From Phreatobacter stygius (GTDB taxonomy: Bacteria > Pseudomonadota > Alphaproteobacteria > Rhizobiales > Phreatobacteraceae): a stretch of DNA of 64,000 bases. The notes beneath the pieces were generated by a model. The model ran no database searches and was not told the origin of the DNA. It worked only from the letters and a program-made list of their open reading frames with translations. Both the position numbers and the translations under genes were made by a program. The stretch is taken from positions 6,994,873 through 7,058,872 of the forward strand of contig NZ_CP039690.1 in the NCBI RefSeq assembly GCF_005144885.1, in the 5' to 3' direction. This document shows, one piece after another, positions 1 through 9,758 of the stretch. The stretch's first letter is position 1. Every line of letters begins with the position of its first letter.

Positions 1-1161
1 GATGTCGATCGAGCCCAGGATCGCCGACACGTCGGCCAGCATGTGGCCCTTGCACAGGAAGTCCATGGCTTGCAGATGGGCAAAACCCGGCGCCCGGATC
101 TTGCAGCGATAGGGCTTGTTGGAGCCGTCGGCGACCAGATAGACGCCGAACTCGCCTTTCGGCGCCTCGACCGCGGCATAGACCTCGCCGGCCGGCACGT
201 GGAAGCCTTCGGTATAAAGCTTGAAGTGGTGGATCAGCGCTTCCATCGAACGCTTCATCTCGCCGCGCTTCGGCGGCACCACCTTCTGGTCCTTGGCGGA
301 GACCGGCCCCGGCGTCTCGCGCAAGAGCCTGGTCACCTGCTTCATGATCTTGACCGACTGGCGCATCTCTTCCATGCGGATGAGATAACGGTCGTAGCAG
401 TCGCCGTTCTTGCCGATCGGTATGTCGAAATCGAGCTCGGCATAACATTCATAGGGCTGCGACTTGCGCAGGTCCCAGGGCGTGCCGGACCCGCGGATCA
501 TCACGCCGGAAAAACCCCAGGCCCAGCATTCCTCGATCGACACGACGCCGATATCGACATTGCGCTGCTTGAAGATGCGGTTCGGCGTCAACAGCGCGTC
601 GAGGTCGTCGACCACCTTCAGGAACGGGTCGCACCAGGCTTCGATATCGTCGACGAGCTTCACCGGCAGGTCCTGGTGCACGCCGCCGACGCGGAAATAG
701 GCCGCGTGCATGCGCGAGCCGGAGGCGCGCTCGTAGAAGATCATCAGCTTCTCGCGCTCCTCGAAGCCCCAGAGCGGCGGCGTCAGCGCGCCGACATCCA
801 TGGCTTGCGTGGTGACGTTGAGAAGATGCGACAGGATGCGGCCGATTTCGCTGTAGAGCACCCGGATCAGCTGGGCCCGGCGCGGCACCTCGATGCCGAG
901 CATCCGCTCGATCGCCAGACAGAAGGCATGTTCCTGGTTCATTGGCGCGACATAGTCGAGCCGGTCGAAATAGGGGATCGCCTGCAGATAGGTCTTGGTC
1001 TCGATCAGCTTTTCGGTGCCGCGATGCAGCAGGCCGATATGCGGATCGACACGCTCGACCACCTCGCCGTCGAGCTCCATCACCAGGCGCAGCACGCCGT
1101 GGGCCGCCGGGTGCTGCGGGCCCCAGTTGAAGGTGAAATTACGGATATCGTGTTCGCCCAT
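1..1161 (-). CDS. nuoD: NADH-quinone oxidoreductase subunit D (3' end outside window)
   Basis: This is the 49-kDa subunit of respiratory complex I, in the peripheral arm, which helps form the ubiquinone-binding cavity next to cluster N2. The visible 387 codons start [20 protein letters not shown], the family's usual opening, and include the [13 protein letters not shown] and [13 protein letters not shown] motifs near the N terminus. The reading frame is still open at base 1, where it reads GSIDI; the family normally ends about ten residues later, so only the extreme C terminus is missing. The start follows nuoC by 12 bases, which fits one nuoABCD transcript. Identification is secure. Confidence 0.97.
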   Translation of the reverse strand, partial: MGEHDIRNFTFNWGPQHPAAHGVLRLVMELDGEVVERVDPHIGLLHRGTEKLIETKTYLQAIPYFDRLDYVAPMNQEHAFCLAIERMLGIEVPRRAQLIRVLYSEIGRILSHLLNVTTQAMDVGALTPPLWGFEEREKLMIFYERASGSRMHAAYFRVGGVHQDLPVKLVDDIEAWCDPFLKVVDDLDALLTPNRIFKQRNVDIGVVSIEECWAWGFSGVMIRGSGTPWDLRKSQPYECYAELDFDIPIGKNGDCYDRYLIRMEEMRQSVKIMKQVTRLLRETPGPVSAKDQKVVPPKRGEMKRSMEALIHHFKLYTEGFHVPAGEVYAAVEAPKGEFGVYLVADGSNKPYRCKIRAPGFAHLQAMDFLCKGHMLADVSAILGSIDI

Positions 1162-1173
1162 CTCGATCTCCGC

Positions 1174-1779
1174 TCAATTCGCCTTGGATTTCTCGTCGCC
1201 GGGCAGCACGTAATCCGTACCCTCCCATGGTGACAGGAAGTCGAACTGGCGGAATTCCTGGGCAAGCCGGACCGGCTCGTAGACGACCCGCTTCTGCTGG
1301 TCGTCGTAACGCACCTCGACGAAACCGGAGGTCGGAAAGTCCTTGCGCAGCGGATGGCCGTCGAAGCCGTAATCGGTCAACAGCCGGCGCAGGTCCGGGT
1401 GCCCGGTGAACAGCACGCCGTAGAGATCGTAGGTCTCGCGCTCGAACCAGACGGCGCCGGGGAAAACCGGCGTGATCGAGGCGACCGGCGTGGTTTCGTC
1501 GGTCTGCACCTTCACGCGGACGCGCGTGTTCTGCTTCGGCGACAGGAAGTGGTAGACCACGTCGAAACGTCTGGCCCGGCCGGGATAGTCGACGCCGCAG
1601 ACGTCGATGATGTTCCAGAACTGGCAGCGCGCGTCGTCGCGCAGGAAGGTCACCACCTTGGTGATCTCGCTGGCTTCCGCCGTCAGCGTCAGTTCGCCAT
1701 AGGCCACCGTCGCGCCGGTGACGGCGCCAGCAAGGGCCTTGGCGATGTAGTCGCCGAGATCGTTCAGCGTCCCGTCCAT
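1174..1779 (-). CDS. nuoC: NADH-quinone oxidoreductase subunit C
   Basis: This is the 30-kDa subunit of complex I in the cytoplasmic peripheral arm; it packs against NuoD and NuoB and carries no cofactor of its own. The 201-residue length is typical for alphaproteobacteria, where nuoC and nuoD are separate genes rather than the fused form of E. coli. The signature [20 protein letters not shown] lies in the middle and is followed by a [14 protein letters not shown] segment, both hallmarks of the family. It lies 18 bases after nuoB and 12 before nuoD. Confidence 0.97.
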   Translation of the reverse strand: MDGTLNDLGDYIAKALAGAVTGATVAYGELTLTAEASEITKVVTFLRDDARCQFWNIIDVCGVDYPGRARRFDVVYHFLSPKQNTRVRVKVQTDETTPVASITPVFPGAVWFERETYDLYGVLFTGHPDLRRLLTDYGFDGHPLRKDFPTSGFVEVRYDDQQKRVVYEPVRLAQEFRQFDFLSPWEGTDYVLPGDEKSKAN

Positions 1780-1797
1780 TCGATACCCCTGCCCGTC

Positions 1798-2379
1798 TCA
1801 GCGCTCGATCGTGCCGGTGCGGCGGATCTTCTTTTGCAGAAGCAGCACACCATAAAGCAGCGCTTCCGCGGTCGGCGGGCAGCCCGGCACATAGATGTCG
1901 ACCGGCACGATGCGGTCGCAGCCGCGCACCACCGCGTAGGAATAGTGGTAATAGCCGCCGCCATTGGCGCAGGAGCCCATCGAGATGACGTAGCGCGGCT
2001 CGGGCATCTGGTCGTAGACCTTGCGCAGCGCCGGCGCCATCTTGTTGGTCAGCGTGCCGGCGACGATCATCACGTCCGACTGGCGCGGCGAGGCGCGCGG
2101 CGCGAAGCCGAAGCGCTCGACGTCGTAGCGCGGCATTGACAGCTGCATCATCTCCACCGCACAGCAGGCCAGCCCGAAGGTCATCCACATGAGCGAGCCG
2201 GTGCGCGCCCAGTTGATCAGGTCGTCGGTGGCGGTGACGATGAAGCCCTTGTCGGCGAGCTCGTTATTGATGCCGGAGAAGAACGGATCGGCCGAACCGA
2301 TGGGCTTGCCATCGAGGCCGAGCAGGCCTTTGGGTGCCGGAGCAACGATCGGATCGCCGCGGTCGAGGGCGGTTGCCAT
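1798..2379 (-). CDS. nuoB: NADH-quinone oxidoreductase subunit B
   Basis: This is the PSST-type subunit of complex I, which holds the terminal 4Fe-4S cluster N2 that passes electrons to quinone. The 193-residue protein shows the expected cluster ligands: the tandem cysteines in [11 protein letters not shown], the cysteine in [15 protein letters not shown] and the cysteine in [12 protein letters not shown]. About 40 N-terminal residues precede the conserved core, as is common in alphaproteobacteria. It lies 41 bases downstream of nuoA on the same strand. Confidence 0.98.
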   Translation of the reverse strand: MATALDRGDPIVAPAPKGLLGLDGKPIGSADPFFSGINNELADKGFIVTATDDLINWARTGSLMWMTFGLACCAVEMMQLSMPRYDVERFGFAPRASPRQSDVMIVAGTLTNKMAPALRKVYDQMPEPRYVISMGSCANGGGYYHYSYAVVRGCDRIVPVDIYVPGCPPTAEALLYGVLLLQKKIRRTGTIER

Positions 2380-2420
2380 GGATCAGAACCTCAATCCCAA
2401 ACGTCTCAAGTCCGAGCGCC

Positions 2421-2786
2421 TCAATCCCATTCCAACGCGCCCTTCTTCCACTCGTAGACGAAACCGATCGTCAGGACGGCGAGGAAGGACATCATCGACC
2501 AGAAACCGAACCAGCCGACCGATTTGAAAGCCACGGCCCAGGGGAACAGGAAGGCGACTTCCAGGTCGAAGATGATGAACAGGATGGCGACGAGATAGAA
2601 GCGCACATCGAACTTCATGCGCGCGTCGGCGAAGGCGTTGAAGCCGCACTCATAGGCCGACAGCTTTTCCGGGTCGGGATTCGAATAGGCGATCAGGAAC
2701 GGGGCAACCAGCAGCGCCAGCCCGATGACGGTGGCAAGGGCGATGAAAATAACGAGCGGCAGATAGTCGTTCAGAAGCTCGTTCAC
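2421..2786 (-). CDS. nuoA: NADH-quinone oxidoreductase subunit A
   Basis: This is the small membrane-arm subunit (ND3 homologue) of complex I. At 121 residues it has the expected three transmembrane helices, roughly at residues 9-31, 62-84 and 90-110. The family loop motif [10 protein letters not shown], containing the conserved cysteine, lies between helices one and two; in mitochondria this loop moves during the active/deactive switch. It is the first gene of the nuo block and is preceded by a 147-base gap with a possible promoter. Confidence 0.97.
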   Translation of the reverse strand: MNELLNDYLPLVIFIALATVIGLALLVAPFLIAYSNPDPEKLSAYECGFNAFADARMKFDVRFYLVAILFIIFDLEVAFLFPWAVAFKSVGWFGFWSMMSFLAVLTIGFVYEWKKGALEWD

Positions 2787-2845
2787 TGGCTGCTCTCCAC
2801 GCCTCGATCGCAGGTTTGCCGGCCCGCGTGCGACATTTGCCCCGT

Positions 2846-2874
2846 GCCTTACTCCCTCGCTTGTTGCGGTGCAA
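2846..2874 (-). promoter_or_regulatory. Possible sigma70-type promoter for nuoABCD
   Basis: Read on the minus strand, TTGCAC (2869-2874) is followed after 17 bases by TAAGGC (2846-2851). The match is only moderate, but the position, about 60 bases before the nuoA start in a gene-free gap, is right. Activity is inferred. Confidence 0.35.
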
Positions 2875-2933
2875 GCAGCCGAGGCCGCAGAGGGATCACA
2901 TTCCTTAGAAACGTTATGAGGAAAACGCAGAGC

Positions 2934-3689
2934 TCAGAAATCAGCGCGCAAACCAAGCTGCGGAACGATCAGCCAGCGCGAATATCGCACCTCCGGCGCG
3001 CTCGACCAGCGATTCTCGTAGGCCAGGAATGCCGAGACCTGCATGCCCTTGCGGATCTCGTAACGAGCGCCGACCGAGACATTGGCGACCACGTCGTTGC
3101 GTGTCGTGGTCCAATGCGGCACGTGGCGGTGGTCGATCCTTGACACGAAGACCAGGTCGAGTTGGGGGTTGATCCGGTAATACAAGGGCAGCGCGATCTG
3201 AACCTTCGAGCGTTCCTTCTCGGAATCGGTCGAGAACCGGTAAGCCAGCATGATCCGCGGCGATATCGACCAGGGCGTGCCCTCGAACACATAGCTGCGC
3301 GACAGCTGGGTCTGAAATTCCAGCCCGGTCGACGAATAGCTGTTGAACAGCCCGTCCCAGGACGGTGTCGCCTCCATGGTCCCGGACCATGAGATGTCGC
3401 CGAAATTCCTGGAAATGCTGATGCCGCCGGAAAAGCCGGATGCGCCGATGACGAAGGGACGACCGGCAAGCCCCAATTGCGTCAGCACGTAGGATTCGAC
3501 CGACGTATCGGCGTCGATCTGCCGGCGCATCGCGAGGCGTATGCCGGGAACCACCACAAAATTCGGCGGCCGCCCGTCAAAAGTGTCGATGTCGGGGAAA
3601 TCGAACTCGGCGGCCGACGCCGGCGATACCGTCATGATCGCGAGAATCGCCCATGCGGCGACGCGGCAAATGCCCTTCAGGTCTCGCAT
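2934..3689 (-). CDS. Exported protein, probable outer-membrane beta-barrel
   Basis: The 251-residue product starts with a signal peptide (basic MRDLKGICR, a hydrophobic stretch, and SPASAAEF as likely cleavage site). The mature part is rich in alternating aromatic and polar residues, with blocks such as SWSGTMEATPSWDGL and ISPRIMLAYRF, and it ends in phenylalanine (LGLRADF), the usual last residue of outer-membrane barrels. No specific family is recognised, so the function is unknown; a porin-like or structural outer-membrane role is inferred. An upstream in-frame ATG at 3761 would add 24 residues before the signal peptide, so the internal ATG at 3689 is preferred. A good promoter lies about 180 bases upstream. 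Confidence 0.7.
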   Translation of the reverse strand: MRDLKGICRVAAWAILAIMTVSPASAAEFDFPDIDTFDGRPPNFVVVPGIRLAMRRQIDADTSVESYVLTQLGLAGRPFVIGASGFSGGISISRNFGDISWSGTMEATPSWDGLFNSYSSTGLEFQTQLSRSYVFEGTPWSISPRIMLAYRFSTDSEKERSKVQIALPLYYRINPQLDLVFVSRIDHRHVPHWTTTRNDVVANVSVGARYEIRKGMQVSAFLAYENRWSSAPEVRYSRWLIVPQLGLRADF

Positions 3690-4038
3690 GATGCCGCGCC
3701 CCCTTGGCCCAACGCAGCCCGACGAAGACCCGAAACTGGCCGAGTTGGGCGCGCCGCTCAAGCGCTCGCCGCTGCCATCCCACAGGTTCCTGGCCGCGTC
3801 AGTGCGCGAGCCGCCGGCCAGCGCCCGGCGCCATCAGGATCAAAGCGAGAACGTGAAACAGAAGCGGTACCATATTAAGGACAATTGTGCGGATTGTCAG
3901 ACAAGGCGCGCGGCGCGGCACTTTTGATCCGCCGGAGCAGGTCGCAGGTTGCCCTGGCACGTAAGCTCGACGGCAAACGGTTGCGCCACCCCTCCCCGAG
4001 GCAGCACAGGCAAAATCCAGTGATTTCAAGGGGAAGAG
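3690..4038. other. Gene-free stretch with one promoter
   Basis: About 350 bases between the barrel-like gene and tRNA-Asp. It holds the promoter at 3872-3900 and otherwise only short open frames with no family features. Confidence 0.5.
3872..3900 (-). promoter_or_regulatory. Sigma70-type promoter for the barrel-like gene
   Basis: On the minus strand CTGACA (3895-3900), a 17-base spacer and TAATAT (3872-3877) form a good match to a housekeeping promoter. The spacer contains the 8-base palindrome ACAATTGT (3881-3888), a possible regulator half-site. The start codon at 3689 is about 180 bases downstream, implying a long 5' leader. Confidence 0.5.
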
Positions 4039-4115
4039 TGGCGCGGGCGACGGGACTCGAACCCGCGACCTCCGGCGTGACAGGCCGGCACTCTAACCAA
4101 CTGAGCTACGCCCGC
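4039..4115 (-). tRNA. tRNA-Asp (GTC)
   Basis: On the minus strand the 77 bases fold as a full cloverleaf: acceptor 5' GCGGGCG pairs with CGCCCGC, followed by discriminator G and an encoded CCA. The D arm has GCTCAGTTGGTTAGAGT and the T arm has GGTTCGAGTC. The anticodon loop reads CTGTCAC, giving anticodon GTC (complement at 4079-4081), which decodes aspartate GAC/GAU. Confidence 0.97.
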
Positions 4116-4444
4116 GCGGTCTCGGCGGTTTGTGCCGCCGAGGTCGCGGTGGATAAGGGAGCACCCGGACCATGTCAAGGCGGATCGACGCCATCCTGTG
4201 CACATAGTTTGCCGCCGGCCCCGTCTGCCCCCGGCCGGCAGTGTAGGCGACGGCGCGAGCAAGCCCATGTGCCGCCTGCCGGACCGGCCTTGGCGGCGGC
4301 TGAACACGCCAGCGCACAACGCCCTGCGAACCCGCCACGAAGAATAAAATTCTCCGCCAATGAACTGATTGTTAACTGCAAATCCGCGTCATTGGCCCGG
4401 GGATGAAATGCAGGCGCCGCCTGACGGCGCGGGGGTTGGGGTCC
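4116..4444. other. Intergenic region between divergent tRNA-Asp and chemoreceptor gene
   Basis: About 330 bases. The tRNA promoter lies at 4150-4178 (minus). No convincing plus-strand promoter for the chemoreceptor gene was seen, and no other gene. Confidence 0.5.
4150..4178 (-). promoter_or_regulatory. Sigma70-type promoter for tRNA-Asp
   Basis: On the minus strand a perfect TTGACA (4173-4178), a 17-base spacer and TATCCA (4150-4155) lie about 35 bases before the tRNA 5' end. This is the clearest promoter in the window by consensus. Confidence 0.75.
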
Positions 4445-6424
4445 ATGGCTTTGAGCGACGTTTTCAAGCTCCGCACGATCGGGGCGAAACTGATGCTGTC
4501 GATGACGGCGACCGCCCTGCTGGCGGCCGCCGCGGTTGGCTTCGCCGGCTATAAGCAGCAGCAGTCGCTGAGCAAGCTGGCGATCGAGGCCGCACTCATC
4601 CAGCGCTACGAGGCCATTGTCGCGGCCATGGCCGAACAGGGCCAGCGGGCGCTCGGCACCGCCTTGTCGATCGCCAACGACCCGCGCGTCGGCGAGGCCT
4701 TCAGCAAGGACGACCGCCCGGCCCTGCTCAACCGCTTCAAGACGCTGTCGACGTCGCTGCGCGGCGATCTCGGCCTGGCGCTGATCTCGTTCCAGAAGAC
4801 CGACGGGGCGAATCTCGCACGCGTCCATGCCCCGGACGCCCATGGCGACAACGTGCTCGCCCGCCGGCTGATGATTCGCGACGCGATCCGGTCCGGCCGC
4901 ACGCTGGTCGGCATCGAGCCGGGCCGCGACAATATCAGCATCTTCGCCAGCGTCCCGACGCTGCACGAGGGCGCGGTGGTCGGCATTACCGATATCGGCG
5001 CCGTGCTCGGTGCGCAGTTTCTCGACGATCTCAAGCGCCGCTTCAATGTCGACGTCGCCATGCACCTGGTCCAGGACGGCAAGGTCAATACGCTCGGCGC
5101 GACCTTCACCGACAAGACGCTGCTGGACGCAGGCGCCCATCAGGCGGCGCTCGCCCGCCCGACCGAATGGCGCGAGGCGACGCTCGGCGGCCATCCGGCG
5201 GCGGTCCTCGCCGGCCCCCTGAAGAACTATTCGGGCACGCCGATCGGCACGGTGGAGGTGGCCCTCGACACCAGTGCCTTCGTCGCCGCCCGCGATCAGG
5301 CCATGATGGTGCTGCTCGCCGTGCTCGGCGCCGTGGCGGCCGCCGGCGTGGGGGTCGCGCTCATGCTGACCCGCCATCTCGGCCAGCCGATCCGGGCGCT
5401 CAACCAGACCATGCTGGCGCTGGCCGGCGGTGACCACGGCCGCGCGGTGCCCTCGACCGGCCGCAGCGACGAGATCGGCGCCATGGCCCGCTCCGTCGAG
5501 GTGTTTCGCACCAATGCCATCGAGCGCGAGCGGCTCGAGGCCGATACGCTGAGCGATGCCGCGGCGCGCCGGGCGCGCCAGGTCAAGGTCGACGCGCTGG
5601 TCCGCGACTTCAGCGATTCGATCGGCGCGGTGCTGCAGGGCGTCGGCGACAATGCCCGGCAGATGGAGGCGACCGCCCGCACCCTCACCGGCATTGCCGC
5701 CTCCGCCTCGGGCCAGGCCAATGACGCCGCCGGCGCGTCCAAGCAGGCTTCCGCCAATGTCCAGTCGGTGGCGGCGGCTTCCGAAGAGCTGTCGGCCTCG
5801 ATCAACGAGATCGCCGCCCAGATCGCCCAGACCAACGACGTGGTGGTCCGGGCCAGCCGGGAGGCCGAAGGCGCCAACGAGCGGGTCAAGGCGCTGGCCG
5901 ATGCCGCCGGCCGGATCGGCCAGGTGCTCGGCCTGATCCGCGACATCGCCGAACAGACCAATCTGCTCGCCCTCAACGCCACCATCGAGGCGGCGCGCGC
6001 GGGTGAAGCCGGCCGCGGCTTTGCCGTGGTCGCCAGCGAAGTGAAGTCGCTCGCCGGCCAGACCGCCAAGGCGACCGAAGAGATCGCCGCGCAGATCAAT
6101 TCGGTGCAGCAGGAGACCGGCACGGCGGTGAAGACCATCGAGGCGATCGCCGGCACCATGGGCGAAGTGGCAAGTTATGCCGCGGCGGTTGCGGCAGCGA
6201 TCGAGCAGCAGCGCGCCGCCACCGGCGAGATCTCGCAGAACGTCCAGGCCGCCGCCACCGGAACCGCCCAGGTGGTCGACAATATCACCGGCGTCACCGA
6301 GGCCTCGGGCGAGACCAACCAGTCGGCCGAGCAGGTGCTGGTGGCCGCCCGCAGCCTGTCGGAGCAGGCCGGCTCGCTCGGCCGCTCGATCGAGAACTTC
6401 CTGAGCGAAGTGCGGGCCGCCTGA
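4445..6424 (+). CDS. Methyl-accepting chemotaxis protein
   Basis: This is an inner-membrane chemoreceptor that would signal to the CheW/CheA complex. The order is: a short basic N terminus, transmembrane helix 1 at about residues 16-36, a periplasmic sensor of about 245 residues of unrecognised ligand type, helix 2 at about 286-308, a HAMP linker, then the long cytoplasmic signalling coiled coil. The hairpin tip carries the hallmark [20 protein letters not shown] followed by [13 protein letters not shown]. There is no C-terminal NWETF-like CheR tether. An in-frame ATG at 4403 would add 14 residues but has no spaced ribosome site; the start at 4445 is preceded by a G-rich stretch. No other chemotaxis genes are nearby, so it is an orphan receptor. 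Confidence 0.93.
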   Translation: MALSDVFKLRTIGAKLMLSMTATALLAAAAVGFAGYKQQQSLSKLAIEAALIQRYEAIVAAMAEQGQRALGTALSIANDPRVGEAFSKDDRPALLNRFKTLSTSLRGDLGLALISFQKTDGANLARVHAPDAHGDNVLARRLMIRDAIRSGRTLVGIEPGRDNISIFASVPTLHEGAVVGITDIGAVLGAQFLDDLKRRFNVDVAMHLVQDGKVNTLGATFTDKTLLDAGAHQAALARPTEWREATLGGHPAAVLAGPLKNYSGTPIGTVEVALDTSAFVAARDQAMMVLLAVLGAVAAAGVGVALMLTRHLGQPIRALNQTMLALAGGDHGRAVPSTGRSDEIGAMARSVEVFRTNAIERERLEADTLSDAAARRARQVKVDALVRDFSDSIGAVLQGVGDNARQMEATARTLTGIAASASGQANDAAGASKQASANVQSVAAASEELSASINEIAAQIAQTNDVVVRASREAEGANERVKALADAAGRIGQVLGLIRDIAEQTNLLALNATIEAARAGEAGRGFAVVASEVKSLAGQTAKATEEIAAQINSVQQETGTAVKTIEAIAGTMGEVASYAAAVAAAIEQQRAATGEISQNVQAAATGTAQVVDNITGVTEASGETNQSAEQVLVAARSLSEQAGSLGRSIENFLSEVRAA

Positions 6425-6456
6425 GCCGGCGCGCCCTGCCCCGACCAGTCAGGCGA

Positions 6457-8235
6457 TCAGCCCGCGCCGTTTGCCCGGAGCGGCTCGCCAACGGCCCGGC
6501 GGATCGCGTCTTGCAGGAGATCGGGCGCCAGCGGCTTGTGCAAAAGGACATGGCCGCTCGCCGCCAGATCGCGCAGCCGCTCCGGCGAGGTGTCGCCGGT
6601 GACGATCAGCGCCGGCGCGTGGTAGCCGAGATGGCCGATCAGGCTCTCGATGGCGGCGGCCCCGGTCATGCCGCCGGCCAGGCGATGGTCGGCGATGATC
6701 AGGTCAACCGGCGGCGCACCGGCCTCGTCGTGGCGGCGGCAAAGCGCGTCGACGCTCGGCGCGGCGTAGCTCCGATGGCCCCAGCTCGCCATCAGCGCGG
6801 TGATGGCGTCGAGCACCTGGAGGTCGTCGTCCACCACCATGATGCCCAGCCCTTCGGAAACATGCTGCGGCGCCGGGGCGGGCTGAACCGCGGGCGCGGC
6901 AACGAGCGGCACGGTGAGTGAGAAGGTCGAACCTTTGCCGGGCAACGAACTGAGCGCGATCGGATGGCCGAGCAGGCCCGCCAGGCGCCGCACGATGGCC
7001 AGGCCGAGGCCGAGGCCCTCCTGGCGGTCGCGATGCGGATTGTGCAGCTGGGTGAACTCTTCGAACACGGCCGCGTGCTGGTCGGCCGGGATGCCCGGCC
7101 CGGTATCGACCACCTGGATCTCCACCCTGTCGCCGCGCCGGCGGCAGCCGATGAGGACACGGCCGCCCGGCGCGTAGCGCAGGGCATTGGACAGGAAATT
7201 GTCCAGGATGCGCTTCAGGAGCGCCGGATCGCTCTCGACCCAGGCATTGGACGGCACGGCGCGCAAGGTGATGCCGCGATCCCGCGCCTGGCCGCCGAAC
7301 TCTTCGCGCAGGCCCTGGATCAGCCGCATCAGCGCGATCGGCCGACGCTCCACCGAGACCAGCCCGGCGTCGAGCCGCGATACGTCGATCAGGCCATGCA
7401 GGAGCCCGCCCAGCGAAGCGATGACCGCCTGCTGCTTTTCAGCCAGGCCCTGCGCATCGCTGGCGCGGACATCGCCCTTCCGGGCAAGGGCCGCCAGGGC
7501 CGCCGCGAACAGGCCGAGGGCATGGATCGGCTGGCGCAGATCGTGGTTGGCGGCGGCAAGGAACCGGGTCTTGGCGTGATTGGCCGCGGTCGCCCGGTCG
7601 CGCTCGTGCTTGAGCCCGTCGATCAGTGCCGCATTCTCGAAGCGCAGTCCCACCGTCTCCTTCAGCGACCGGTAGTTGACCCGGCAATAATAGAGACTGA
7701 CGACGATCAAGCAGGCTTGCAGGACGAGATAGAGATCGAAGACCGGATCGTCCTGCATCAGGCAGCGCAGGGCGAAGGGCGCATGCATCGCCAGCAGCAC
7801 CCGGGCATGAGCCGGCGGATGGGCCGCCACCGACGACACGCCGCCGCCCGACATGCCGGTCAGCACGATGCAGACGAAGGCGACGAGGTGAGCCTGGGTG
7901 GGAACGAAGCCGATCCAGCCGAGCGCGCCCCAGGCCAGGCTCCAGAGAATCGACAGCAGCGTGAAGCGGCGGGCCCAGACCGCGAAGCCCGGACTGTCGC
8001 TCGCGCGCTGAAAATAGCGGCGGGACAGGAGCCAGCGGGCCCCGGTCAGCGCATAGATCGCGGCGGCCCAGGTCAACAGCAGCGGGCCCGCCACGGTGCC
8101 CCACAGCACATAGACGACCGGCCAGGGCACGACGATGCTGGCGATCATCGCCCCATAGGACTGGCGATAGAGAAGGTCGACCAAAGCCGCCTGCAAACGC
8201 GCTTCGCCGTTTGCCTCTGTCTGCGACATGGTCAT
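6457..8235 (-). CDS. Membrane hybrid sensor histidine kinase with C-terminal receiver
   Basis: The 592-residue protein has about six transmembrane helices (residues about 30-185), a short coiled coil, a HisKA dimerisation domain with the phospho-accepting His near residue 231 in AANHDLRQPIHAL, an HATPase_c domain (DNFLSNALRYAPGG; DTGPGIP; GLGLGLAIVRR), and a receiver domain from about residue 460 with acceptor Asp near 517 (IIADHRL) and conserved Lys in LLHKPL. The stimulus is unknown; the membrane part has no large periplasmic loop. The frame continues upstream to 8949, but that part lies antisense to the AbrB gene, so the start is set at the ATG at 8235, with an alternative at 8229. No partner regulator is adjacent. 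Confidence 0.9.
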   Translation of the reverse strand: MTMSQTEANGEARLQAALVDLLYRQSYGAMIASIVVPWPVVYVLWGTVAGPLLLTWAAAIYALTGARWLLSRRYFQRASDSPGFAVWARRFTLLSILWSLAWGALGWIGFVPTQAHLVAFVCIVLTGMSGGGVSSVAAHPPAHARVLLAMHAPFALRCLMQDDPVFDLYLVLQACLIVVSLYYCRVNYRSLKETVGLRFENAALIDGLKHERDRATAANHAKTRFLAAANHDLRQPIHALGLFAAALAALARKGDVRASDAQGLAEKQQAVIASLGGLLHGLIDVSRLDAGLVSVERRPIALMRLIQGLREEFGGQARDRGITLRAVPSNAWVESDPALLKRILDNFLSNALRYAPGGRVLIGCRRRGDRVEIQVVDTGPGIPADQHAAVFEEFTQLHNPHRDRQEGLGLGLAIVRRLAGLLGHPIALSSLPGKGSTFSLTVPLVAAPAVQPAPAPQHVSEGLGIMVVDDDLQVLDAITALMASWGHRSYAAPSVDALCRRHDEAGAPPVDLIIADHRLAGGMTGAAAIESLIGHLGYHAPALIVTGDTSPERLRDLAASGHVLLHKPLAPDLLQDAIRRAVGEPLRANGAG

Positions 8236-8357
8236 CGTCCTGATGCGACCGGGCGTTTGCCCGGGCCATTCGTGCGACCGCACGGGCTTTGAGTCTAAGG
8301 CTGTCCTATGTGAGTCGGAACCGGCCGACGCGCACGGGTGGCCTGAACCGGCGCGCC

Positions 8358-9482
8358 CTACTCGGCCGGCTGGCGTGCCGGCCGTTGTTCCGGGCCGAGC
8401 AGCCGGTTGGCGATCCGGAACGCCAGCGGCGCGGAAATCATCACCAGGAAGACCCTGATGATGTGATGGGCCGCGACGAAAGCCACCTCGGCATGCAGGG
8501 CGACCGCGATCAGGCTCATTTCGGCGAGCCCGCCCGGTGAATAGGCCAGCGCCAGGGTCACCACGCCGAAATCCGACAGGCGCGAGACGATGACCGCGAA
8601 GACCGTCATCCAGAACAGCAGGATGACGGTCGAGCCGACCGACAGCGCCAGGATGCGCATGACCGTCCGGCTCGCCGTGCCGGCGAAGCGGCAGCCGATC
8701 GCCACGCCGAGGATCAGCTGGGCCGCGTTGACGATCTCGAACGGCGGCTTGAAATCGCTCCAGCCCATGAGATGCACGCAGGCGCTCACCAGCATGGGAC
8801 CGAGCAGGGTCTTGGCCGGCAGGTTCAGGAGATGGCCCAGGAGTGCGCCGGCAAGCCCGCAGCCGACCAGCCAGGCTTCGCTGACCAGCGGCGTATCGAA
8901 CATCGAGACCGAACCGGCGGCACGGTTGAGCGAAACGCCCTCGATCCATTGGATGGCGAAAGGCAAGGTCATCACGATCATCAGGATGCGGGCCGAATGG
9001 ACCAGTGCGATCACCCGGGCGTCGCCGCCGCGCTCCTCGCCATAGGTGATCATCTCGACCAGGCCGCCCGGCATGCCGGAAAAGAACGCCGTGGTGCGGT
9101 CAAAGCCGCCGATCCGGCGGAAATACCAGACCACCGTCAGGCCGCAGGCGACCATGAAGACGACGAGGCCGAGGATGGTCGGCAACCACTGAGGGATCTG
9201 CGCGATCACCGAAGGGCTGAAGCCCGAGCCGAGCATGACGCCGATCACCGCCGACATCGGCGGCCGGATCACCGCGGGTGCGGCGACCGGCGCCCGGGTC
9301 AGCGCGGCGACCGTGCAGAACATCATGGCGCCGAGCATCCAGGGCAGCGGCAGCTTCAGGATCGAGAAGATATAGCCGCCGGCAAGGCCGAGCAGCAGCG
9401 CCAGCGCGAACCGTGGATAGGGAAACCGCGACGGCGCCAATTGCGCGATGCCGTAGCGGATCTCGGCGAACCAACCGTTCAC
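8358..9482 (-). CDS. AbrB-family membrane protein (duplicated AbrB domain)
   Basis: A highly hydrophobic protein of about 374 residues with around ten predicted membrane helices in two similar halves. The segment GYIFSILKLPLPWMLGAM in the first half, and LPAKTLLGPMLVSACVHL in the second, are typical of the membrane AbrB duplication family, often labelled ammonia monooxygenase or transcriptional regulator by mistake. The transported substrate is not known. I place the start at a GTG (9482) with a GAGGAG ribosome site 5' of it; an ATG at 9602 in the same frame would add 40 residues of non-membrane, low-complexity sequence. It lies about 120 bases upstream of the histidine kinase on the same strand. 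Confidence 0.82.
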   Translation of the reverse strand: MNGWFAEIRYGIAQLAPSRFPYPRFALALLLGLAGGYIFSILKLPLPWMLGAMMFCTVAALTRAPVAAPAVIRPPMSAVIGVMLGSGFSPSVIAQIPQWLPTILGLVVFMVACGLTVVWYFRRIGGFDRTTAFFSGMPGGLVEMITYGEERGGDARVIALVHSARILMIVMTLPFAIQWIEGVSLNRAAGSVSMFDTPLVSEAWLVGCGLAGALLGHLLNLPAKTLLGPMLVSACVHLMGWSDFKPPFEIVNAAQLILGVAIGCRFAGTASRTVMRILALSVGSTVILLFWMTVFAVIVSRLSDFGVVTLALAYSPGGLAEMSLIAVALHAEVAFVAAHHIIRVFLVMISAPLAFRIANRLLGPEQRPARQPAE

Positions 9483-9637
9483 GCCCTGCTCCTCTGCTGC
9501 CCCGGCAGCCGGTGCCCTCGGCCGGACTCCGGCTCTTGGCCCAGGCTGGGCGAGCGCATAGCATCTTCGCCAAAGCCCGCGCCAGCTGGACTTATCCACC
9601 ATGACGCCGGCCGGAAATAGCGGGTCTCACGGGTCGC

Positions 9638-9666
9638 TTTCCATCCGTCACGGCCCGGCCTATAAG
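9638..9666 (+). promoter_or_regulatory. Probable promoter for aroQ-accB-accC
   Basis: TTTCCA (9638-9643), a 17-base spacer and TATAAG (9661-9666) match a sigma70 promoter. The -10 hexamer is exactly framed by CCGGCC (9655-9660) and GGCCGG (9667-9672), a dyad that could be an operator or a coincidence of GC-rich sequence. Confidence 0.5.
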
Positions 9667-9758
9667 GGCCGGCCCGGAGGGTTGCGATTTTCCGGGACCG
9701 CCTCGATTCCGCACCGGATCGATCGCGGAGCGGCCCCATCTGGACCCGACGCCCCCGC

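Noticed and set aside
43-1233. A 396-codon plus-strand frame over nuoD
   Set aside because: nuoD is clearly encoded on the minus strand through the same bases.
3799-4029. A short minus-strand frame containing a hydrophobic segment
   Set aside because: Its hydrophobic part starts inside the predicted -10 box of the barrel-gene promoter and lacks a ribosome site.
8236-8949. Upstream 238-codon extension of the histidine kinase frame
   Set aside because: It overlaps the AbrB-family gene in another frame and has no domain; the kinase starts normally at 8235.
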